A DNA stretch of 64,000 nucleotides from Plantago ovata (taxonomy: Eukaryota > Streptophyta > Magnoliopsida > Lamiales > Plantaginaceae). Both the position numbers and the translations under genes were made by a program. Under the pieces are notes generated by a model, which was not told where the DNA came from, searched no databases, and was given only the letters and a program-made list of their open reading frames with translations. Of the stretch, positions 40,635 through 52,542 are shown piece after piece; the first letter of the stretch is position 1, and each line of letters starts with the position of its first letter. Where the stretch lies: assembly GCA_028274465.1 (NCBI GenBank), contig CM051456.1, forward strand, positions 77,610,753 through 77,674,752, given 5' to 3'.

Positions 40635-43463
40635 AACGTTGATACCTCTACTGAGAATAGACAACAAGGCAGTGGAAATGAAATTCCTGCCCAAGTCCCA
40701 GATATCTACATTGTAGATAATTTAGATGATCCAACTTTGGAACCAGCAAGTGACATTGCTGCTGATCTGCAAAAAGCGGCACTTGTTGACGCTGCTGAAA
40801 AGATGGTTGCTGAACAAGCAACTCATCAAGTTGCTGAAACCCCGCTTGCTGAACTTCCTCTTCCTCATTGATTTTGTGGGGATCAGCCACCACAGGTACA
40901 AATGAACCTTTGAGCATCACAGCTTGTTCAGCTGGAGAGGCAATCTTGAATTTTGCCTTCATATTCTCTCTGATTTGATCAATCAGATTAGAGCTCATTT
41001 GCTGAGAATATGTCATTTCTTCAGGAAGGATGGAGTGGACAAATGTTTTGAGCTTTAGCAGAGAAGATCTCTTTTTCTCATTTGAAAGATGAAGGTGAAG
41101 ATCAGAGAAGTCCATTCGCCTATATCTTTGCCAGTTGCTGACAGACTTAGCAACTTGAGACAAAGTAGTCCTTTTGACGTTCAAGTACAGTTCCCCAGAA
41201 CTTACTTGATGATCTTTAGTGATGAGTACCACTTCAGTGGTCTCCCTTTGAGCCTGAAAAAGAACATTATTTAGATCAGGATTGGTTTGGAAAATTGTTT
41301 TAGAGTTCATATCTGAAACATGAATTACCTGCTGAGAGTCAGCAAGCTCATGTTGTACAATTTTCATTCCTTGAGGAGCTTGAATAGCATCCTCCATTTG
41401 TTCATCCTGAAATAAATTTGAGTTAGATACAAGTACTAAGCTGTCAAACTTAGTTTTAATACCTAAAACATTAACTACCTGCTGAGCAGGGAGTGTTGGT
41501 TCTGGTGCAGAGGCTTCAGCAACCATTTGACTTGCATCTTAAGAAGTCTGTAGAGATAATATAATATTAGCAAAAGAATAAGTTTCAGAAATTGAAGTTT
41601 TACTGATGGTTGAATTAACTACCTGCTGAAGAAGGACAGGTTGTGGCTCAGTCCTCTCAGCATTAACAGTTTCTTCAGCTTCTTGGACTGTTTCTTCAGC
41701 AGACTTCTTGTCTTGCTCTATTTGAGAAAGTTGTGCGGTTTCAGCAATCTCCCTTGTCTCTGAAATAACAAGTTGAGCAGAAGCATCTTGACCCTTGAGC
41801 TCACTGCTTGTCATGAAGACATCAATGGATTTGTTGGATGATTCTTCAATCTCCAACTCCATTTGTTGGCTTATAGCTTCGAGTACAAGATGGACTTTGT
41901 CGATTGATGTCTTGGGTGAACTTGGGCCAGTATTCTCAGCATTACGAGATGCGTCGTTGAATAATGCTTCTTGTGTTTCAGTAACTTCTGGAACTGGAAC
42001 CATTGCTGTCTCAGCAACTGGTGATTGTTGATGACTTCCGCAAACACTTCAACATTGCTGACATAGGTTTCAGTAATCACCTCAGCAACATCTACTGGCA
42101 AATGCGTTTTAGCATTTGTCTGGGAATTGTCTGAGAGGTCTTGGACAGCAGGAACTGACTTGCGGGCTAGTATTTTCTTCCTTGTGTTGCTGGTCCGTTT
42201 CCTCTTAGGTACGGGGTTTGCTGATGACGCTGCAGTCTGAGTGTCATCATCAGCTTTCCTCTTTTTCTTGTTAGATTTCTCCAGTTTCCCAGAGACATCT
42301 ATAGTTGCATTTTCAGCAACGGCTGTTGTACACGTACCTTGTTGATTTTCTACAACAGTTTCATTTGTGTTACCACCACCAACAGCAGTTTCATCTCTAA
42401 GTTTCTGAGTGGTAACATCAGCAGCTGTTGTATACCTTTCTTGCTGGCTTGTGCTGACAACATTTGCAGTTGTTGTCCTCTTAGTTTTCTTTCCAGCAGT
42501 CTTAGGTACATTCTGCTTGTAGAATGATCTTCCCACATTGCATACAAACTTTTTGATTGGCAATGGGTTTCTTAGCTGAATCCTGAAATGTTCAAGGATG
42601 TAGCATATCTTGATTCCATACATAACTGGAAAGGAAGGTGAGACCTTGTTGTCTTCTACCTTTACCTTAAACTTAGTAACACAATCAACAAGCCTGTTGA
42701 AAATGTACTTAGCCCAGTTAAGTTCCGTTTTATTTTCATGGATATGCATCAGCAATGGCCATCTTCTCAGGCCTACTTGGTCAATTCCTCCAACTTGGGA
42801 GTCAAGAACTTTTATCAGTAGCAGAGCTACTAGACCAAGTGAGTGGCAGGGATGCTTTCTCTTAACGTGCTTTGTCCATGTCACGGGAGCAATCTCGCCT
42901 TTCTTCATTTTCTCGTTTCTGACGTCACTGTAGGAAGCTTCAATTTCTTCGTAAGTGGCAGTGACGTCATCTTCAGTTCCAGTGGTTGGAATCTGAAATA
43001 TCTCCGCTAAATCAGTCCATTTCAGGACAATTTGCGTGTTCTGAACTGTAGTAAAGATCACTTTTTTAGTGACTCCTTTACTATCAGTAAGGGGCTGGAT
43101 TTTTGCATTGTTGTAGAATTCCATAGTATCTATCATGCTCACCTGCTTAGTGCGAGCAGATATAAAGTTCATGAGGCCTTGTTGCTTGATAAGCTCAAGC
43201 GCCTCTTCATTCTCATCGTCGAGTTCTTGTTCATAAAAGTACCTAATGTACTTTTCTTTCGCAAAACCTCCCCATTGCATCAACATCTCACACTTTGCAG
43301 TGTCAAGATATGACGGAGGCATAGGTTTTTCTGCTATACGGTCGTTTTTCAACACAACTTTCGTTGTGTTTGTAGCCGGAGTAGTCACCGGAGTAGTGCG
43401 TGTTTCAGCACTGTCAACCTTTGATAACTTTGAGGACTTGGAAGACTGTCTCTTGGGAGCCAT
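40635..43463 (-). pseudogene. Copia post-pol ORF (env-position), 3'-truncated
   Basis: The ATG at 43463 gives MAPKRQSSKSSKLSKVDS. Residues ~50-300 form a conserved-looking region (GLMNFISARTKQVSMIDTME, NTQIVLKWTDLAEIFQIP, HSLGLVALLLIKVLDSQVGG) that resembles the plant transposon protein domain of post-pol ORFs. A Thr/Lys-rich part follows (KKRKADDDTQ, KRKRTSNTRKK), then a long Glu/Gln-rich tail with many Gln-Gln pairs. A frameshift lies near 42030 and an in-frame TAA at 41539-41541. Three segments in the tail have intron-like ends (41548-41622, 41407-41478, 41254-41328). No membrane span is seen. A TATA box lies at 43598-43607. The frame runs into the junction at 40634. Confidence 0.7.
41254..41622 (-). 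other. Three intron-like, in-frame segments in the copia post-pol ORF
   Basis: Segments 41622-41548 (75 nt), 41478-41407 (72 nt) and 41328-41254 (75 nt) each start CAG|GTADTT after a CAGCAG context and end in a pyrimidine-rich ...CAG. All are multiples of three and free of stops, so the protein frame survives whether or not they are removed (exitron-like). Exon pieces between them are 69 and 78 nt. Tandem duplication of coding sequence is the alternative. Confidence 0.45.
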
Positions 43464-43597
43464 TTCTTTTATAGAGCAGAGAAATGTGTACGAAAAGAGA
43501 TAGTTTGCTTTTTGACCGGAGGTACAGTAGATTTAGGCTAAAATTTGCAGAGAAAGGAAATGTGAGTTAAAGAATTTTTTCATTTCTCTAACTCCTT

Positions 43598-43607
43598 CTT
43601 TATATAG
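43598..43607 (-). promoter_or_regulatory. TATA box upstream of the copia post-pol ORF
   Basis: The minus strand reads CTATATAAAG, 135-144 bases upstream of the ATG at 43463, leaving room for a ~100-nt leader. It suggests transcription separate from the LTR. Confidence 0.5.
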
Positions 43608-43996
43608 TGTCTCTGGTGTGTGAGAAACACAATCGATTTGAGCTGTCAGCAGGGGTAAAACAGAGAAACACAAGCGTTAGTGGAGCCTTTGCATTAAATG
43701 CGTAGTGGCCCACTAACTTGAAACCGTCAAAGCATTCTCTCTCTTTGTTTTATTAACCGTTAGATTAGTAACTCCTTTTAATCAATGGTCACGATTGAAT
43801 TTCATGTCATGATTATTACGAGTTTCTCTGTGCCCGATTAACGTCACAAATTGATTTTACCGAGTTTTAAGGGAATAGATTGCTTGCTGAAATAGACAAG
43901 AATCATTTCAGCGAGTTTGAATTATCAACCTAGATACTTGCTGAAAGTTCCCCTTTACTCAGATATCTCATATTTTCTTAAGTTTAAAAGATATTT

Positions 43997-44351
43997 CTGA
44001 TTTCCCGTATCAGTAAATTCTTTTGTACTTGAGATATCCTTTGGTAATATCTGAGAGATGAGCTTAGCTCTTTTTCTGAGTTCCCGTCTCAGAATATTCC
44101 CTTGATACTTGAATACCTATTTCAGTATCTTTGATTGTCTGAATGCCTGTTTCAACAATCCTTAAGCTCTTTCTCTTACTGAGTGCCTGTCTCAGCAAGT
44201 TATCAAGTTTCCTAACACATACCCGTTTTGAAGGAATTACTTGCTGAAAGCCTGTTTCACCAATCATGTAGTGACTTATCATTTCTTAGGAGAAATTAGT
44301 AGATGGAGCTTTTAAGTAAGAATACTTTGGCTTGCTGAATACCTGTTTCAG
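43997..44351 (-). repeat. Array of seven CTGA...TCAG hairpins between pol and the post-pol ORF
   Basis: Units at 43997-44013, 44076-44092, 44108-44125, 44139-44154, 44179-44194, 44244-44260 and 44335-44351 fit CTGARTRCCTGTYTCAG, each able to form a 4-6-bp stem with a 6-9-base loop. Spacing is irregular (about 30-90 bp). The flanking DNA (43464-43996) is non-coding. Confidence 0.8.
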
Positions 44352-44371
44352 CATTCTGCCAAGTGTATCAT

Positions 44372-45931
44372 TTATTGAGGTAGTTCAATTAATCCAAGGT
44401 TATACCTTAACATTACGAACCTATTATCTGGTAGGGGCTTTGTAAAGATGTCAGCAAGCTGATCATCAGTGCCTACTTTCACAACCTCAATATCTCCTTT
44501 TTCTACATGATCTCTAATGAAATGATGTCTAATATCAATGTGCTTAGTCCTTGAGTGAAACTTAGGATTTTGCGTGATTGCAATAGCACTTGTATTATCA
44601 CAAAAGATTGGTGTTTTCTTTGCAGAAATACCATAATCTCTTAATTGTTGCTGAATCCATAGGATTTGAGCTGTGCAACAACCAACTGCAATGTATTCAG
44701 ATTCAGTAGATGAATTGGCAACACAGGTTTGCTTCTTGCTGAACCATGATATTAATCTAGTACCCAAAAACTGACAAGTTCCAGAGGTACTTTTTCTATC
44801 AAGAGTTGATCCTCCATGATCAGCATCAGAATAACCAACCAATTGAAGTCCAGAATATTTAGGATAACATAATCCAACTTTGAGTGTACCTTTAACATAT
44901 TTCAGTATCTTGATTGCCTTTTTGTAGTGTGATTCTCTTGGATCAGATTGGAATCTTGCACACACACAAACAACATACTGAATGTCAGGTCTACTTGCTG
45001 TTAGATACAACAAGGAACCAATGAGCTTCCTATACTTGTGTTCTTCAACACTTTTATCTTCCTTAGTATAGCCCAATTTGGTGCCAACACTCATAGGGAT
45101 CTTTTCAGGTTTCTCATCCTCTTTGATCCTAAACTTTATGAGCATTTCTTTCGCATACTTTCCTTGATTTATGAATATTTCATCTTTGAGTTGCTTGACT
45201 TGCAATCCTAGGAAATAATTCAATTTTCCCATCATACTCATTTCAAACTTATTTGTCATGAGTTTGGCAAAATCATCACAAAGTTGCTTGTCCTTAGATC
45301 CAAAAATTATGTCATCCACATAAATTTGAACTAAGAGTATTTTACCATCATGGTTCATGGTAAATAAGGTTTTGTCAACTTCACCTTTCTTGAAACCATT
45401 TTCCAGCAAGAACTTAGCCAAGGTATCATACCATGCTCTTCGTGCTTGCTTTAGACCATATACAGCTTTCTGAAGCTTGTATACCATCTTGATTTATGAG
45501 GGAAGTTCAAAGCCAGGGGGTTGTTCTAGGTAGACTTCTTCAGCAAGTTCACCATTCAAGAATGCACTTTTAACATCCATTTGGTAAACTATGAAGTCAT
45601 TGTGAGCAGCAAAGGCCAAGAAAAGCCTAATTGCATCCAATCTTGCAACTGGTGCATAAGACTCATCATAGTCCAATCCTTCAGTCTGACAGTAACCTTG
45701 AGCAACTAAACGTGCTTTATTTCGTGTTACTTCACCATACTCGCTCAGCTTGTTTCTGAACACCCACTTTGTACCAATAGCTTTCTTGTCTTCAGCAAGT
45801 GGCACAAGTTTCCAGAATTTGTTTCTTTCAAATTGATCCAGTTCTTCTTGCATTGCCTTTATCCATTCAGAATGCTTTAAAGCTTCTTCTATGGTTTTAG
45901 GTTCAATTTCTGAAACAAAGCAAGAGAACAA
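44372..45931 (-). pseudogene. Copia reverse transcriptase and RNase H
   Basis: The RVT_2 domain starts near [20 protein letters not shown] and includes [41 protein letters not shown], the catalytic LVQIYVDDIIFGS and GKLNYFLGLQVKQ. The copia RNase H follows: VGYSDADHGG, STESEYIAVGCC, FCDNTSAIAITQNPK, HIDIRHHFIRDHVEKG and DIFTKPLPDNRF. The stop is at 44372. One nonsense codon (TAA, 45494-45496) falls between PPGFELPS and MVYKLQKAVYGLKQARRAWY. The polymerase YVDD and RNase H acidic residues are intact. A TAA at 45935-45937 separates it from the integrase part of the same frame. Confidence 0.93.
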
Positions 45932-45934
45932 TGA

Positions 45935-47533
45935 TTATACTTCTACGACAATTGCTTCTTCAACAAGTCCATGAGTAGCTTTGGATCTAGTCACTTGGCG
46001 TTTATTAATATCGCCAATCATATCCGTAGAGGGATGATTTCTAATCCATTTATTAACAGGTTTTCTGTTTGTTGCATCAGGATATGTTTGCTCATCAGCA
46101 TGTGACTCTTCAGTATGTACTTGTTCAGTACTACTGGGAATTTGTGTCTCTGCCGTGATTTGTTCAACTGCTTGTTCAGCATTGCTCGATTGAGGTAGTT
46201 CATCAGCAGGCACTGGAGATTGCGTAATTTCAGCAACTTCCGGAGCAACCGCGTCTTTTGCTGGAAATTCTTTGTCGTCAACTATATTTATCTTGTCATG
46301 ACTAGGGCGAGGAGAGTCATTGTCACAATCATCATTTAGTTCAATTGACTTGATTTGCCTAGCATCAGATTCAGTTCTTTGCTCATGTATGATTAGCTTT
46401 TTCATACATTCATATATTTCTTCTTCAGCAGGCACTCCTTGTGACTTTTCGTAGAATACAACATGCACTGATTCTTCAATCTTTTGTGCCTTTTTGTTGT
46501 AAACTCTATAAGTTTTACTATGCCAGGAGTAGCCGAGAAATATCGCTTCGTCTGCCTTTGGTTGAAATGTTCTTAGGTATTCTCTACCATTGTTAAGAAC
46601 GAAACACTTGCAACCAAATACTCTTAGATGAGTGATGTTAGGAGGTCTTCCAACAAACAATTCATAAGGAGTTTTGTTGTATTCCTTAGTAATCAAACAT
46701 CTGTTTTGAGTATAACAGGTGGTATTAATCGCTTCAACCCAATAAGCCTCACTTATTTCAGTGTCAGCAAGCATTGTTCTTGCGGCTTCTTTCAGGGTAC
46801 GATTCTTCCGTTCAGCAACACCGTTTTGCTGTGGTGTTCTTACTGAGGATAACTGATGTTGTATTCCTTTTGAGGTACAATATTCAGTTATGTACTGGTT
46901 TACAAACTCAGTACCATGGTCTGTTCTTATGACTTTTACCTTGTCATTTTTCATGACTTCAAGCTTATTCAACAAGTTAGGTATTTCAGTCTTGGTTTCA
47001 GATTTGTGCTTGATGAATACTACCCAAGTGAATCTTGAATAGTCATCTACCACGACTAGACCATACTTCTTCCCAGCATAGCTTGTTGAAGAAGATTCAA
47101 ACAAGTCCATGTGCAAGAGTTGTAAACGTTTTGTAGTTGACGGTACTGCCTTGTTCTTGAAAGAAGATTTGGTTTGCTTTCCTTGCTGACATGCATTGCA
47201 AACACCATCCTTCTTAAAAGTAACCCTAGGTAATCCAACTACAAGTGCCGTTTTAGACAGCTTATTCAGCGTCTTGAAGCTTAGATGACTTGTTCGTTTA
47301 TGCCATAACCATGCTTTTTCAGCAAGGCAATCATGATCTGAGACAAGGCATTTTTCAACAATTGTTGAAGACCAATCAACGGTGTACAAGCCTCCTGATC
47401 TTCTTGCAATCATTATTACCTTTTTAGTCTCGAAATCTATAAGTTTACATTCATCACTTTTGATTTTGATGAAGTATCCTTTGTCAGAAAACTGACTCAT
47501 GCTGAAAAAGATTAAACTTAAGATTTTTGACAT
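45935..47533 (-). pseudogene. Copia GAG-pre-integrase and integrase (left-contig copy)
   Basis: An uninterrupted 532-codon frame. It carries the HHCC finger of the pre-integrase region (WHKRTSHLSFKTLN, CNACQQGKQTKSSF) and an integrase core with the DDE residues in LLHMDLFESS, RTDHGTEFVNQY and PQQNGVAERKNRTLKEAART. The copia C-terminal motif follows (THLRVFGCKCFVLN, KADEAIFLGYSWHSKTYRVY), then an acidic Gln/Thr-rich linker towards reverse transcriptase. The triad is intact. Its protease junction is upstream, in another frame. The same region is repeated, with indels, at 50473-52014. Confidence 0.93.
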
Positions 47534-47753
47534 AAAGAACTCCAGTAATGGTTATGCATCCTAACTTCACGTCACCATAGCCTTTTGTAGAACCGGAGCC
47601 TCCACCAGCAAACCTTATTGTTGGACCTTTAGACCACCGTCTATAGTTTATAAGGTTATTCTTGTTGCCCATCATGTGCTTTCCACAACCACTATCAAAG
47701 TGCCAGATTGCATCGTTTGTCTCCGTGGCTGAAGTCTGCACAATCAAGAGCAA
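47484..47753 (-). pseudogene. Copia protease (left-contig copy)
   Basis: The short retropepsin carries the active site in WHFDSGCGKHMMGNK, then FAGGGSGSTKGYGDVKL and GVLYVKNLKFNLF. It goes out of frame with integrase at a run of T near 47505. The identical shift in the right-contig copy (52234-51965) shows that this lesion is in the element and not an assembly error. Confidence 0.85.
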
Positions 47754-48025
47754 ACAAGTTAATTATCCAATAATGGATGTCCATTAACATGTTCAAGAAT
47801 GCGTCCAGTGGAAACCCAAGTCTTAAGTTTTCAACTTTGACTTGTTTTCTACTTGCTGAGGAACTAGGAGGTTTTGAGCTGAAAGACTTTTGACTCGTGC
47901 TGGTCAAATCCACTTTCTGATGTGGTGTCTTGCTCGGTTGACCTTTTTGCTGAACATACTTTTCAGTAAGTTCTTTTCTAGCAAGGTTCCTTCTAGCCCT
48001 AGCATTAAGAGTCTTTTCAGAACTC

Positions 48026-49595
48026 TTAGGCTTGATTTCTGCATCTCTTTGAAGTATCTTTACTGACTTTGCTTATACTCATGAAAGAGTTGACTTTGCT
48101 TGGTTTGAAACCGAGTCCACTTTTCGGAGAATGTTGAGCTTTTGCGTCAGCAACCTTACTTGATTCAGGTTTGTCAGCAAAGGACTTCTGATTACTTTTA
48201 GTAATCTTGCCTTTGGTTTTAACAACTTGCTTTTCAGCAACTTGTTTGGCGGGATGCTTCTCAACATCCTTTTTCTTTCCAGTTTGCTTCTCAGCAACCT
48301 GTTTTCCTTTTAAAGTCTTGTTACTTTGAGTAGCAACAACGGGCTTTATGGTCATAGGTACTTGATTGCTTGTTTCAGCAACCTTAGATTGACCAAACTG
48401 ATAGATTTCTGGTAGACCACTATCAGTAGCACGTACAAAGGAGATAGGTGATTTATCTCTACTCAAGATTTCTACGTCATCACCTTCATACATTGCGCCT
48501 AACCTTCTTTCTAAGATGGATCTCTCGAATAAGAGTTTAGTTCATTCAGCATATTACTTGCGTCCACATAAGATTTGAAATTGATTTTCATCTTTTCATC
48601 TCTTGGATTTCAGCAAGTAACTTTAGAATTGAGGACTGATATTCTTCCAATTCTAATGCCATTTGAGAATTCTTCTCTGTAACTTCAGCAATCAACTTCT
48701 TAAGACGCCTTATTTCAGCATCCTTTTCTTCTGTCTCTTCCTTCAGCAAGACGTACTTTTCAGTAGTCTGCTTGGTCAGAGTTTCAGCAAATTGAGTTTT
48801 CCTTGCTGTTTGCTGAGAGTTTTCTCAAATCTTTCGATTTCTCCTTGAATCTTGTCAAGGTCAATCTCGTCTTCACTTTCTGAGTCTGAGTCAGAGGTTA
48901 GGGTTGTTTACCTGACCGGCCATGAGGCAGAATTCGTAGTTCGACACATCTGGATAAGCTTCCATAGCTATTCCACAAACTTCTTGCCAATCTCCCGTCT
49001 AGAGTGGTATCTTCATCTTCAGGTCTTGAACTTTCATCCTCACTGTCTTCGAGCTAGTTTCAATGCACAATGCATCGATTTGTGGCTTGAAGCTACTCTT
49101 GTGCTTCACAGAAAAGCTCTTTTGAACTTCTTCTTCTTTCAGCAGATTTGCCTTTCAGCAAAGGGCAATTAGCTTTGAAGTGTCCAGGCTTTTTGCAGTA
49201 AGCATAGATCATTTCAACTGCTGGGTGTCTTCTGATGAGTAGCTTGCTGAGCTTGCTTGTCACGAGCTAGTCTCATCTTGTACTTATGGTAGTTGTACCA
49301 AGATGCTTTTTCAGCTTCTCTTTGGCTTTTCGCCTTCAAGTTCCTTCTGATGAATTTCTTCATGGTTTTGACACCAAGAGTTTTCATCAGCAGTTATGTT
49401 CATTCTCTTTTCAGAAGATGAGGCTTTGCAGCAAGAGCAATGTTTTGGCGATTTTCAGCAAACACAGTTTCTCTTTGCTTTGTCTCATAGTTGACAGTAG
49501 CAAGATGAGAGAACAACTATTTGGTGTAATGTCTATGGCTTCCGTGATATAATAGAAATTCTGAGTGTGGATCCATTCTTGATTCACACTTCTGA
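48026..49595 (-). pseudogene. Copia gag, left-contig copy (error-rich)
   Basis: It is collinear with 52543-54101 but carries many single-base insertions and losses and scrambled words, especially from 48800 to the gap edge, so no long frame survives beyond 48493-48026 (MYEGDDVEILSRD). The damage grows towards the N gap, as expected of poor consensus at a contig end. For gag content use the right-hand copy. Confidence 0.8.
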
Positions 49596-49695
49596 NNNNN
49601 NNNNNNNNNNNNNNNNNNNNNNNNNNNNNNNNNNNNNNNNNNNNNNNNNNNNNNNNNNNNNNNNNNNNNNNNNNNNNNNNNNNNNNNNNNNNNNN
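49596..49695. other. Assembly gap, 100 N
   Basis: Exactly 100 N, the usual placeholder for a gap of unknown size. Both sides are the same copia sequence (45221-49595 equals 49696-54101). Confidence 0.98.
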
Positions 49696-52014
49696 CAATT
49701 TCCCATCATACTCATTATCAAACTTATTTGTCATGATTTGGCAAACATCATCACAGGAAGGTGCTTGTTCCTTAGATCCAAAAATTATGCGCCACATAAA
49801 TGAATGAACTAAGAGTATGTTACCATCATGTTCATGGTAAATAGGTTTTGTCAACTTCACCTTTCTTGAAACCATTTTCCAGCAAGAACTTAGCCAGGGT
49901 ATCATACCCTTCTCTGGGGCTTTCGTGCTGATTAGGACCATATACCGCTTTCTGAAGCTTGAGTTGGGACATACTTGATTTATGAGGGAAGTTCAAGCGG
50001 GGGTTGTTCTAGGTAGACTTCTTCAGCAAGTTCACCATTCAAGAATGCACTTATTAACATCCATTTGGTAAACTATGAAGTCATTGTGAGCACAAAGGCC
50101 AAGAAAGCCTAATTGCATCCAATCTTGCAACTGGTGCATAAGACTCATCATAGTCCAATCCTTCAGTCTGACAGTAACCTTGAGCAACTAAACGTGCTTT
50201 ATTTCGTGTTACTTCACCATACTCGCTCAGCTTGTTTCTGAACACCCACTTTGTACCAATAGCTTTCTTGTCTTCAGCAAGTGGCACAAGTTTCCAGAAT
50301 TTGTTTCTTTCAAATTGATCCAGTTCTTCTTGCATTGCCTTTATCCATTCAGAATGCTTTAAAGCTTCTTCTATGGTTTTAGGTTCAATTTCTGAAACAA
50401 AGCAAGAGAACAATGATTATACTTCTACGACAATTGCTTCTTCAACAAGTCCATGAGTAGCTTTGGATCTAGTCACTTGGCGTTTATTAATATCGCCATC
50501 ATATCCGTAGAGGGATGATTTCTAATCCATTTATTAACAGGTTTTCTGTTTGTTGCATCAGGATATGTTTGCTCATCAGCATGTGACTCTTCAGTATGTA
50601 CTTGTTCAGTACTACTGGGAATTTGTGTCTCTGCCGTGATTTGTTCAACTGCTTGTTCAGCATTGCTCGATTGAGGTAGTTCATCAGCAGGCACTGGAGA
50701 TTGCGTAATTTCAGCAACTTCCGGAGCAACCGCGTCTTTTGCTGGAAATTCTTTGTCGTCAACTATATTTATCTTGTCATGACTAGGGCGAGGAGAGTCA
50801 TTGTCACAATCATCATTTAGTTCAATTGACTTGATTTGCCTAGCATCAGATTCAGTTCTTTGCTCATGTATGATTAGCTTTTCATACATTCATATATTTC
50901 TTCTTCAGCAGGCACTCCTTGTGACTTTTCGTAGAATACAACATGCACTGATTCTTCAATCTTTTGTGCCTTTTTGTTGTAAACTCTATAAGTTTTACTA
51001 TGCCAGGAGTAGCCGAGAAATATCGCTTCGTCTGCCTTTGGTTGAAATGTTCTTAGGTATTCTCTACCATTGTTAAGAACGAAACACTTGCAACCAAATA
51101 CTCTTAGATGAGTGATGTTAGGAGGTCTTCCAACAAACAATTCATAAGGAGTTTTGTTGTATTCCTTAGTAATCAAACATCTGTTTTGAGTATAACAGGT
51201 GGTATTAATCGCTTCAACCCAATAAGCCTCACTTATTTCAGTGTCAGCAAGCATTGTTCTTGCGGCTTCTTTCAGGGTACGATTCTTCCGTTCAGCAACA
51301 CGTTTTGCTGTGGTGTTCTTACTGAGGATAACTGATGTTGTATTCCTTTTGAGGTACAATATTCAGTTATGTACTGGTTTACAAACTCAGTACCATGGTC
51401 TGTTCTTATGACTTTTACCTTGTCATTTTTCATGACTTCAAGCTTATTCAACAGTTAGGTATTTCAGTCTTGGTTTCAGATTTGTGCTTGATGAATACTA
51501 CCCAAGTGAATCTTGAATAGTCATCTACCACGACTAGACCATACTTCTTCCCAGCATAGCTTGTTGAAGAAGATTCAAACAAGTCCATGTGCAAGAGTTG
51601 TAAACGTTTTGTAGTTGACGGACGGTACTGCCTTGTTCTTGAAAGAAGATTTGGTTTGCTTTCCTTGCTGACATGCATTGCAAACACCATCCTTCTTAAA
51701 GTAACCCTAGGTAATCCAACTACAAGTGCCGTTTTAGACAGCTTATTCAGCGTCTTGAAGCTTAGATGACTTGTTCGTTTATGCCATAACCATGCTTTTT
51801 CAGCAAGGCAATCATGATCTGAGACAAGGCATTTTTCAACAATTGTTGAAGACCAATCAACGGTGTACAAGCCTCCTGATCTTCTTGCAATCATTATTAC
51901 CTTTTTAGTCTCGAAATCTATAAGTTTACATTCATCACTTTTGATTTTGATGAAGTATCCTTTGTCAGAAAACTGACTCATGCTGAAAAAGATTAAACTT
52001 AAGATTTTTGACAT
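49696..52014 (-). pseudogene. Copia integrase-RT region, right-contig copy (probable assembly duplicate)
   Basis: It repeats 45221-47533 almost base for base. Fragments: RT start 50413-50081, linker 50889-50473, integrase 51359-50874 and pre-integrase 52014-51448. Frame breaks not present in the left copy are short indels, e.g. one base lost in a run near 51700, four bases gained near 51620 and one lost near 51454. The first ~390 bases after the gap are the most damaged. Reverse transcriptase beyond the YVDD region is absent because the contig starts there. Confidence 0.85.
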
Positions 52015-52527
52015 AAAGAACTCCAGTAATGGTTATGCATCCTAACTTCACGTCACCATAGCCTTTTGTAGAACCGGAGCCTCCACCAGCAAACCTTATT
52101 GTTGGACCTTTAGACCACCGTCTATAGTTTATAAGGTTATTCTTGTTGCCCATCATGTGCTTTCCACAACCACTATCAAAGTGCCAGATTGCATCGTTTG
52201 TCTCCGTGGCTGAAGTCTGCACAATCAAGAGCAAACAAGTTAATTATCCAATAATGGATGTCCATTAACATGTTCAAGAATGCGTCCAGTGGAAACCCAA
52301 GTCTTAAGTTTTTCAACTTTGACTTGTTTTCTACTTGCTGAGGAACTAGGAGGTTTTGAGCTGAAAGACTTTTGACTCGTGCTGGTCAAATCCACTTTCT
52401 GATGTGGTGTCTTGCTCGGTTGACCTTTTTGCTGAACATACTTTTCAGTAAGTTCTTTTCTAGCAAGGTTCCTTCTAGCCCTAGCATTAAGAGTCTTTTC
52501 AGAACTCTTAGGCTTGATTTTCTGCAT
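51965..52527 (-). pseudogene. Copia protease and gag-protease linker, right-contig copy
   Basis: 52527-52240 is a Lys/Ser-rich linker (KTLNARARRNLARKELTEKY, STSQKSFSSKPPSSSASRK). 52234-51965 is the protease with WHFDSGCGKHMMGNK. The two are in different frames. The equivalents on the left are 48010-47695 and 47753-47484. Confidence 0.83.
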
Positions 52528-52542
52528 CTCTTTGAAGTATCT

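Noticed and set aside
40548..40871. Plus-strand ORF spanning the C/copia junction
   Set aside because: It is antisense to both elements and crosses a rearrangement point.
41871..43463. Captured host gene inside the copia element
   Set aside because: Its position after pol and its resemblance to post-pol ORFs of plant LTR elements explain it; no host domain was recognised.
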